Assembly: GCA_020426425.1 (NCBI GenBank)
Contig: JAGQQB010000089.1
Location: 1-10,999, forward strand
Reading direction: 5' to 3'
Origin: Planctomycetaceae bacterium
GTDB lineage: Bacteria > Planctomycetota > Planctomycetia > Planctomycetales > Planctomycetaceae
Length of the DNA stretch: 10,999 nt
Shown: piece by piece, positions 5,743 to 10,999 of the stretch
Layout: each line of letters starts with the position of its first letter
How positions within the stretch are numbered: the first letter of the stretch is position 1
Notes under the pieces: model-generated
The model's database searches: none
The model's input: only the letters and a program-made list of their open reading frames with translations
Told to the model about the DNA's origin: nothing
Made by a program: the position numbers and the translations under genes

Positions 5743-8700
5743 ATGCTCCGCCGTCTAACTCCTCTGGTTGTTCTTAGCCTGAGTCTGTCCGTCACCACGG
5801 CACGTGCCGACGAGCAGTTGCTCACTCGGCTGCGCGAAATGCAGCCCAGCGAACTTCAGGCCCATGTGCGTCTCAAGGGCGATCCTGGTCGCGGGGCGCT
5901 GCTGTTCCACAAGACAGCCGCCGCCTGTTCGCGGTGTCATGCGTCTGGAACCGGCACTTCGCCGCTTGGTCCAAACCTCGCGAAGCTGGGGCGGGAGACC
6001 ACCGTCGACCATATCATCGAGTCGCTGCTCGATCCTTCCAAGAAGATTCGTGAGGGGTTCGAGACAGTTTCGATCGCCATGACCGATGGACGCGTGCTCA
6101 CAGGACTCATCGTGCGGCAGAACGAAACTGAGATCGTCCTGCGGAATGCGAACGATTTGGCGCAGGATGTCCGCGTCGTCAAAGCCGATGTCGACGAAAT
6201 CAACAAGTCCAACGTGTCGATGATGCCGGCGGGACTCGTGGCCTCGCTCACTGACGAACGGGAGTTCTTTGATATCGTCAAGTACATCAGCGAAGTCGCA
6301 CAGGGCGGACCTGATCGAGCCGCACAATTGCGACCATCCGACGCCGACCTCGTCGTCATTGATGACACGCTGGACCTCGATCACGCAGGCATTCTCGAAG
6401 CGCTGGGCGAACGCGACCTCAACGCTGGACGCAATATCTACCATGGGCATTGCGTGAACTGTCATGGTGCCGATGGCAACAACCCGACGCTGCCTGCCGC
6501 CCGGGCGTTTGGTCGCGATCAACTTAAACATGGGGCCGATCCTTACCGCATGTTCATGACCGTCAGTCGCGGTGCAGGACTGATGGCACCACTGTCGCAT
6601 CTCACTCCGCGCGAACGCTATCAGGTGGTGTACTACATTCGTGAAGAGTTCATGAAAGACCGTAATCCCGGTTACACCCCCATCGACGCAGCCTATCTCG
6701 CAGGTCTCCCCAAAGGTGTTGGGAAAGGAGACGGTGACGCAGTCGGTGACCGTGACTACGGACCAGTCCTCGGCTCGCAGTTGGGGAACAAGATCAACAA
6801 TGCGCTCACATTTCGCTTGGCCGACGAAGTGACCGTGTCCTACGACCTGCACCGCATGCAATTCGCTGCCGCGTGGCAGGGAGGGTTTCTCGATCTCAGC
6901 CAGACGCAGCACTACCGCCAGCGAGGCGAACGCATGCCGCAAATCGACGGGACTGAACTGCCGGCACTGAGCCACTGGATGTGGCAACTGGGGGACTCAT
7001 TCGACCTTCCCGAAGATGCCAAACCACCGCGCGGACCGGTCCGCAACGAGTGGTTGCAATACCATGGCCACTATCTGCATGGCCACGAAGCGATCCTCAG
7101 CTATGGCATTCATGGTCGCGATGTGCTCGAAACCATCGCCGCCGACACTCGTGACGAACGGGTCACGCTCGTTCACACACTGCAGGTCGCGCCTGGCGAT
7201 ACCCCGTTGCGGCTGTCAGTTGGTCAACTGCAGGTAGGCGATGGTCCGCGCGGACTCGTAGCGGCTGACAACGTGCAGATCGTTCCATTCGCCGCAGGGA
7301 CGACAGACGCGGTCGCGATCATCACCGGCGGCACATCGCAGCAGGACGTCCCCAAAGCGAATCCGAATCGAGCGCGGCATGTCGTCGCTGGCAAACAGGC
7401 GCGCCAACTCGATCTGGGAACCGTGGGCCGCACGATCCTTGTCCGGTTCCGCTCTGACGATCAGGGAACCTTGATCGCCTCGACCCCGGCGAAAGGGATT
7501 TGGAAACCGAACGGCAAGACGCTGTTCCTGCGTGGCGGTCGGCTCGTGTTCGACATCGGCTGGGTTGGGGCGATGACGGGCCGGTCGGTGGTGAACGATG
7601 GCCAGTGGCACGTTGCCGCATTGACGGTGGACAAGACACACACCCGATTGTTCGTCGATGGAAAGCTCGAAGCCGAACGCGAAGGGTTCCGACGCGATCC
7701 GGAACAAGGGCATGTCCTCAAGGTCGGAGCGACCGCCACAAACTTTGGCGGCGATCTGGATGGAGAGATCGCCTGGATACGCATTCTCGATCGCGTGTTA
7801 ACGGCACAAGAACAGACGGCGATCGTTAACCAGCCGGAACCACCAGCCGAAGAATCCCTCTTCGCATGGTCGCCCGACGACGTAGCCGCAGCACCAGCCG
7901 TGACCGCAGACGCGACCGACTGGGGGACAATCATCGCCGCCCAGTTGCTGGATGACTTCGATGGTCTCAACTGGAGCACTGACGATGCAGGTCGGCTCAT
8001 CGTGACGATCCCGCCCAGCGCCGCACCACGACAGTTCCGCATCGCGCGGACGACACTCGCCGCAATGAACGAACTCGCGTCGTTTCGCGAACAGCTCGCG
8101 CTGCTACGGGAGCAACCGGCGACTGACCTTACGTCACGCCTGCGCGGCGGACCGCAGCGCTGGCCGGAGTTGCTCAGGTTGCGGGGGAATCCCGGTGAGT
8201 CGGTCAACGGGTACGCGCTCGACCACATTCCGGTTCCGTTCGAGAATCCCTGGAATGCCTGGTTGCGAACCAGCGCGCTCGACTTCTTTGACGATGGCCG
8301 CTGCGTCGCCACCACGCACGGGGGCGATGTCTATATCGTCTCCGGTCTCGATGCCGATCTGAGCGAGGTCACCTGGAAGCGGTTCGCCGCCGGGTTGTTC
8401 GAACCGTTCGGCGTGCGTGTGGTTGACGGCACGATCTACGTCACCTGTCGCGATGGTCTCAAACGACTGCACGATTACAACGACGATGGCGAAGCGGACT
8501 TCGTTGAAGCCTTCTGGATCGATGACGATGTCTCCTGTTCGTTCCATGCCTACAACTTCGACTTGCAGACCGACTCGGCTGGCAACTTCTACTTCGCCAA
8601 GGCAGGTCAGTACACGCAGCATCATCGCCCCGGCACCATCATGCGCGTGCCGCCGGAGGGACAATACGCCGATGTCGTTGCCTGGGGCCTGCGCACCCCC

Positions 8701-9567
8701 AACGGCATGGGCAAGTTGTGGGATGATCGCTTCACCGTCTCGGACAATCAGGGTCCCTGGATGCCTGCGGGCAAGGTCTCGCTCATCCGACCGAATTCGT
8801 TCCTGGGGAACATGCCGATTAATGCCGAGCAAGAGGCGTGGCTCAAGCAGCGGCATGGCGGCGAACTGCCGGAATCGTTCGACGAGCCAATCGTCTGGAC
8901 GCCGCAGGAACTCGACAACTCATGCGGCGGACAGGTGTGGATCGATGACGAGCGTTTTGGCCCGCTTTCAGGCCGGATGATTCATTCGTCCTTCGGTAAG
9001 GGTTGGCTGTACTCGATGTCGCTACAGGAAGTCGGCACGACGATGCAGGGCTCGCTGATATCGCTGCCGCATCAATGGCGGGCTGGCGTGATGCGACTGC
9101 GGGTCAATCCCGCCGATGGACAACTCTACGGCACCGGCCTCTCTGGCTGGCAAGGCCCTGCTGGTGGGCAGGATGGCTGCCTGCAGCGGCTGCGCTACAC
9201 CGGCGAAGAAGTCCAAATGCTCGACCGCGTGGAAGTGGTCTCCGGCGGACTCAGGCTGCACTTCACGTTCCCCGTCCTTCCACAATCCGCCACCGATCCT
9301 GCGTCCTATCGGGCGGAAATGTGGGACTACCGGTGGGCCAAACGCTACGGCTCCGATCAGTGGTCCGTTCGTGACCCAGACAAGCAGGGACACGATCCAT
9401 TGACGATCAACAAAGTCGACCTGCTGGACGACCAGACCGTCCAACTGCACATCCCGGACCTTGCCATCTGCGACCAACTCTGGCTACGCATGAGTTTCAA
9501 CGATGCCCAACTCCGCCCCTTCGCAGAAGAGGTCTACTCAACGGTGCATGCGATCCCGGAGCAGTGA
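5743..9567 (+). CDS. Giant secreted diheme cytochrome c with TIGR02603-type, LamG-like and propeller-like modules
   Basis: The start at 5743 gives 1,274 residues and a signal peptide (MLRRLTPLVVLSLSLSVTT, cleaved after ARA near residue 22). A purine stretch agaaag lies six bases upstream. The alternative ATG at 5737 adds two residues but leaves no spacing. Module 1 (about 48-188) is the Planctomycete/Verrucomicrobium heme-binding module: CSRCH at 62-66, GPNLAKLG, LLDPSKKIREGFETVSI, DGRVLTGLIV, SMMPAGL (Met160/161, likely axial ligand). Module 2 (about 225-303) is a second cytochrome c: CVNCHGADG at 237-245, with Met281 in GLMAPLS as likely ligand. Residues about 350-535 form an unassigned beta-rich domain, perhaps DUF6797-like (YLHGHEAILSYGIHG). 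About 555-695 is LamG-like (GQWHVAALTVD, DGEIAWIRILDRVLT). About 824-1150 resembles the propeller of PVC-type membrane-bound dehydrogenase-like proteins (SALDFFDDGRCVATTHGGDVYIV). The C-terminal 115 residues form a beta-sandwich (WAKRYGSDQWSV). It probably mediates periplasmic oxidation or electron transfer. The substrate is unknown. Confidence 0.9.
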   Translation: MLRRLTPLVVLSLSLSVTTARADEQLLTRLREMQPSELQAHVRLKGDPGRGALLFHKTAAACSRCHASGTGTSPLGPNLAKLGRETTVDHIIESLLDPSKKIREGFETVSIAMTDGRVLTGLIVRQNETEIVLRNANDLAQDVRVVKADVDEINKSNVSMMPAGLVASLTDEREFFDIVKYISEVAQGGPDRAAQLRPSDADLVVIDDTLDLDHAGILEALGERDLNAGRNIYHGHCVNCHGADGNNPTLPAARAFGRDQLKHGADPYRMFMTVSRGAGLMAPLSHLTPRERYQVVYYIREEFMKDRNPGYTPIDAAYLAGLPKGVGKGDGDAVGDRDYGPVLGSQLGNKINNALTFRLADEVTVSYDLHRMQFAAAWQGGFLDLSQTQHYRQRGERMPQIDGTELPALSHWMWQLGDSFDLPEDAKPPRGPVRNEWLQYHGHYLHGHEAILSYGIHGRDVLETIAADTRDERVTLVHTLQVAPGDTPLRLSVGQLQVGDGPRGLVAADNVQIVPFAAGTTDAVAIITGGTSQQDVPKANPNRARHVVAGKQARQLDLGTVGRTILVRFRSDDQGTLIASTPAKGIWKPNGKTLFLRGGRLVFDIGWVGAMTGRSVVNDGQWHVAALTVDKTHTRLFVDGKLEAEREGFRRDPEQGHVLKVGATATNFGGDLDGEIAWIRILDRVLTAQEQTAIVNQPEPPAEESLFAWSPDDVAAAPAVTADATDWGTIIAAQLLDDFDGLNWSTDDAGRLIVTIPPSAAPRQFRIARTTLAAMNELASFREQLALLREQPATDLTSRLRGGPQRWPELLRLRGNPGESVNGYALDHIPVPFENPWNAWLRTSALDFFDDGRCVATTHGGDVYIVSGLDADLSEVTWKRFAAGLFEPFGVRVVDGTIYVTCRDGLKRLHDYNDDGEADFVEAFWIDDDVSCSFHAYNFDLQTDSAGNFYFAKAGQYTQHHRPGTIMRVPPEGQYADVVAWGLRTPNGMGKLWDDRFTVSDNQGPWMPAGKVSLIRPNSFLGNMPINAEQEAWLKQRHGGELPESFDEPIVWTPQELDNSCGGQVWIDDERFGPLSGRMIHSSFGKGWLYSMSLQEVGTTMQGSLISLPHQWRAGVMRLRVNPADGQLYGTGLSGWQGPAGGQDGCLQRLRYTGEEVQMLDRVEVVSGGLRLHFTFPVLPQSATDPASYRAEMWDYRWAKRYGSDQWSVRDPDKQGHDPLTINKVDLLDDQTVQLHIPDLAICDQLWLRMSFNDAQLRPFAEEVYSTVHAIPEQ

Positions 9568-9644
9568 AGCCCGCGAGTTGGTACAGACGGCACAGTCCAA
9601 CACCCCTGCGTTGACCACATCGGAAGCCCATCCCAACAGGCGAG

Positions 9645-9665
9645 CCGGAGTGCGTAAGCACCCGG
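9645..9665. repeat. Short hairpin with GTAA loop, candidate dispersed intergenic repeat
   Basis: ccgg-a-gtgc (9645-9653), loop gtaa (9654-9657), and gcac-ccgg (9658-9665) form two four-base stems with one bulged A and a GNRA-class tetraloop. From memory, similar gcgagccgg...gcgtaagc...ccgg stretches recur between genes in planctomycete genomes, but no second copy exists in this window, so the repeat status is an inference. Confidence 0.35.
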
Positions 9666-9750
9666 ACTCTTCGGCGGATCGCATACAGTTTCGTTCGCGG
9701 AATTCGTCGCGGGTTTGCTCATTGCGCCGAACTCAGAGATGATCGCATCC

Positions 9751-9793
9751 GGTACGCTCGGCTACGCCCAATCGCTTCGCTGCTGAGCGTGCC
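9751..9793. terminator. Hairpin in the spacer after the diheme gene
   Basis: ggtacgctcggc (9751-9762) pairs with gctgagcgtgcc (9782-9793): 12 pairs, two of them G-U wobbles, and a 19-base loop. It lies in the 283-base spacer between the diheme gene and the small gene at 9851. It could end transcription of the long gene or influence the small gene, whose ATG lies 58 bases further on. No T-run follows. The remaining bases of the spacer (9568-9850) show no gene. Confidence 0.35.
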
Positions 9794-9850
9794 ACCTATC
9801 CGCCTTACTCCGAAAACAAGATGCCGTGGTGGAAACTCTGGTGAACCAAA

Positions 9851-10120
9851 ATGACCGATTCAAATCCAGAAATCGTCCGCGCTGCGATTCTTGAAATCAT
9901 CGAAAACCAGATGTGCGATGGGACGCCGCCGGAAACAAAACAGACCTACGATAGATTGATCGCTGATGGTCACTCACACGACGACTCGATGAAATTGATA
10001 GGTTGTGTCGTCTCGTCCGAAATCTTCGACGTGCTCAAGGAGAATCAACCCTTCAATCAGGAACGGTATGTTGCTGCATTGCACGCGCTCCCAAGATTGC
10101 CATGGGACGATGGTGATTGA
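9851..10120 (+). CDS. Small conserved-looking hypothetical protein (89 aa)
   Basis: The product is acidic and predicted helical, with no signal peptide, membrane segment or cysteine pair. Its sequence has the look of a real conserved small protein: IVRAAILEIIENQMCDGTPP (8-27), ETKQTYDRLIADGHSHDDSMKL (28-49), IGCVVSSEIFDVLKENQPFNQERY (50-73), and AALHALPRLPWDDGD at the end. I recall widespread small bacterial proteins with the same ENQ...PPET...YDRL...G and EIFDVLK...PFN.ERY...L..LPW pattern, but I cannot name the family or a function. The spacing of charged and hydrophobic residues suggests three or four helices. It stands alone, with 283 bases before it and the inverted-repeat element and RHS fragment after it. 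No strong ribosome binding site is visible; the start was chosen because it is the first ATG in the frame and gives a complete family-like N-terminus. Confidence 0.75.
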   Translation: MTDSNPEIVRAAILEIIENQMCDGTPPETKQTYDRLIADGHSHDDSMKLIGCVVSSEIFDVLKENQPFNQERYVAALHALPRLPWDDGD

Positions 10121-10174
10121 TGCCCCAAACGCGTACGCGGAATATCAATGCGTTGCACCGGAGCGGGTCCGACA

Positions 10175-10345
10175 GGGTGGCTGGGGTCAGGCTGTCGAAA
10201 TACGGTGTTGAATTCAGTTTTGGTGGCATTCGACGGCCTGCCCTCCAGTACATTGGATGACAGACGCAACGATCTGGGGGCAAATCGCATGGATGGCAAT
10301 CGTTCACTTGCAACCTTTCAAACAGCGATTTGACCCCAGGCACCC
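10175..10345. mobile_element. MITE/REP-like structured element with 15-base terminal inverted repeats
   Basis: The left end gggtggctggggtca (10175-10189) matches the reverse complement of the right end (10331-10345) at 14 of 15 positions. Inside are two hairpins. The first pairs caggctgtcgaa (10188-10199) with ttcgacggcctg (10229-10240): 12 pairs, one G-U, loop 29. The second pairs ctgggggcaaatcgc (10274-10288) with gcgatttgaccccag (10325-10339): 14 of 15 pairs, loop 36. The motif CTGGGG(T/G)CA thus occurs three times, twice forward and once inverted. The element is about 171 bases with no transposase gene, which suits a non-autonomous repeat. No target duplication is seen. TGGGGTCAGG-type ends are, from memory, found on dispersed repeats near Y1-type (REP-associated) transposases. 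Naming it a mobile element remains an inference from structure. Confidence 0.5.
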
Positions 10346-10999
10346 AACCGGCAGCGCCAACCTGCTCGGGCACACCGTTCAGCAGCGTTCGAACGGTCTG
10401 GGTCACACGCTGGCCAGCATCGATGCTGGTGGGTTCACGTCCACGTTCACGTACGATGCGGCGGGGAATCGGTTGAGCAGTCGGGATCCGAACAGTGTGG
10501 GCGAAGACTGCACGTTCGACGAACTCGGTCGGCAAACGGCCTGTACCGAGACGGCCAGTCATAGCACCAGCCAAACCTACAACGCCGCTGGCGCTGTCGT
10601 CACCAGTACCGATGCGAAGAATCACACCACCACCACCGTGTACGATCCGCGCGGCGACCGCATTTCGGTCACCGACCGGCTCGGCAACGCGACCACCTAC
10701 ACCTACGACCTCGCCGGTCACCAACTCACCCTGACCGACGCCGAAGGCCAAACCACGTCGTACACGTACGATGCCAAGGGGCAGAAAACGCAGACCACCT
10801 GGCCCGATCATGTCCCCAGTTCCACACCGGGCACCGCTGGCTACGGCATCACGCAGTCCAGCTACGATGCGCTGGGCCGCTCGCTGGTGAACACCGATCA
10901 AAATGGCGACACCGTGACCTATACGCACGACCTCGCTGGCCGAATGACGCAGCGGGACTACCGCACCTTGGCGAACTCCCCCAGCGGCACCATCGCCGA
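10257..10999 (+). CDS. RHS/YD-repeat protein, 5'-truncated, continuing beyond the window
   Basis: The frame is open from 10212 to the window edge, with the first ATG at 10257. About the first 30 residues (MTDATIWGQIAWMAIVHLQP onward) come from the inverted-repeat element and have no RHS character. From about 10347 the translation becomes typical RHS: at least eight YD-type repeats, FTYDAAGNRL, CTFDELGRQT, QTYNAAGAVV, TVYDPRGDRI, YTYDLAGHQL, YTYDAKGQKT, SSYDALGRSL and YTHDLAGRMT, spaced by roughly 20 residues. RHS proteins build a large beta-cocoon that encloses a C-terminal toxin or other variable domain and are exported or surface-linked. Complete ones have a long N-terminal part, and here neither signal peptide nor that part is present. 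The gene is therefore probably a fragment cut at the element boundary, or a displaced RHS cassette, rather than an intact gene. The C-terminal variable region and any immunity gene would lie right of the window. Confidence 0.7.
   Translation, partial: MTDATIWGQIAWMAIVHLQPFKQRFDPRHPTGSANLLGHTVQQRSNGLGHTLASIDAGGFTSTFTYDAAGNRLSSRDPNSVGEDCTFDELGRQTACTETASHSTSQTYNAAGAVVTSTDAKNHTTTTVYDPRGDRISVTDRLGNATTYTYDLAGHQLTLTDAEGQTTSYTYDAKGQKTQTTWPDHVPSSTPGTAGYGITQSSYDALGRSLVNTDQNGDTVTYTHDLAGRMTQRDYRTLANSPSGTIA

Noticed and set aside
5755..6987. 410-codon minus-strand open frame opposite the diheme protein
   Set aside because: It is antisense to clear heme motifs on the plus strand and has no start context or domain.
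10175..10345. Integron attC site as explanation for the inverted repeats
   Set aside because: No GTTRRRY/RYYYAAC core pair is present at the ends and there is no integrase or cassette array.
10053..10928. 291-codon minus-strand open frame opposite the RHS repeats
   Set aside because: It is Gly/Arg/Val-rich and antisense to clear YD repeats; it also runs through the inverted-repeat element.

Overview
The window looks like chromosomal DNA from a planctomycete. The main evidence is the 1,274-residue secreted protein at 5743-9567. It opens with a heme-binding CxxCH module typical of Planctomycetes/Verrucomicrobia (TIGR02603 type), continues with a second cytochrome c site, and carries LamG-like and propeller-like modules. 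A cluster of TadE/TadG-like proteins with a von Willebrand A domain, a secreted beta-rich DUF1080-like protein, weak or absent Shine-Dalgarno sequences and GC-rich third codon positions fit the same group. No rRNA, tRNA, CRISPR array or intact insertion sequence was seen.

Layout. Positions 1-2026 hold three consecutive plus-strand genes of a Tad (tight adherence / Flp pilus) type set: the 3' end of a TadE-like gene, a Tad-domain plus VWA protein with a complete MIDAS metal site, and a second TadE-like minor pseudopilin. A 504-base gene-free stretch follows, containing one very strong hairpin (2238-2285). Two plus-strand housekeeping genes come next: an M42 family metallo-aminopeptidase (2531-3607) and a YebC/TACO1-type translation factor (3734-4492). 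A small secreted beta-rich protein lies on the minus strand (4642-5379). It is divergent from the giant diheme protein (5743-9567), with 363 bases between the two starts.

The right end is accessory-like. A 283-base spacer with two hairpins is followed by an 89-residue conserved-looking small protein (9851-10120). After it comes a compact structured element of about 171 bases (10175-10345) with 15-base terminal inverted repeats (14 of 15 matching) and two internal hairpins. Directly against its right end begins an RHS/YD-repeat reading frame that runs off the window with no N-terminal secretion region. This looks like an RHS gene that has lost its 5' end at a mobile or REP/MITE-like repeat.

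How the genes relate. The Tad trio probably acts at the cell envelope in pilus or adhesin assembly. The diheme protein and the minus-strand beta-sandwich protein are both exported and may act on extracellular carbohydrate or in periplasmic electron transfer, but the sequence does not prove a shared pathway. The M42 peptidase and YebC are cytoplasmic, and their adjacency is not known to be functional. No clearly new multi-gene system was found. The least explained part is the inverted-repeat element abutting the RHS fragment.
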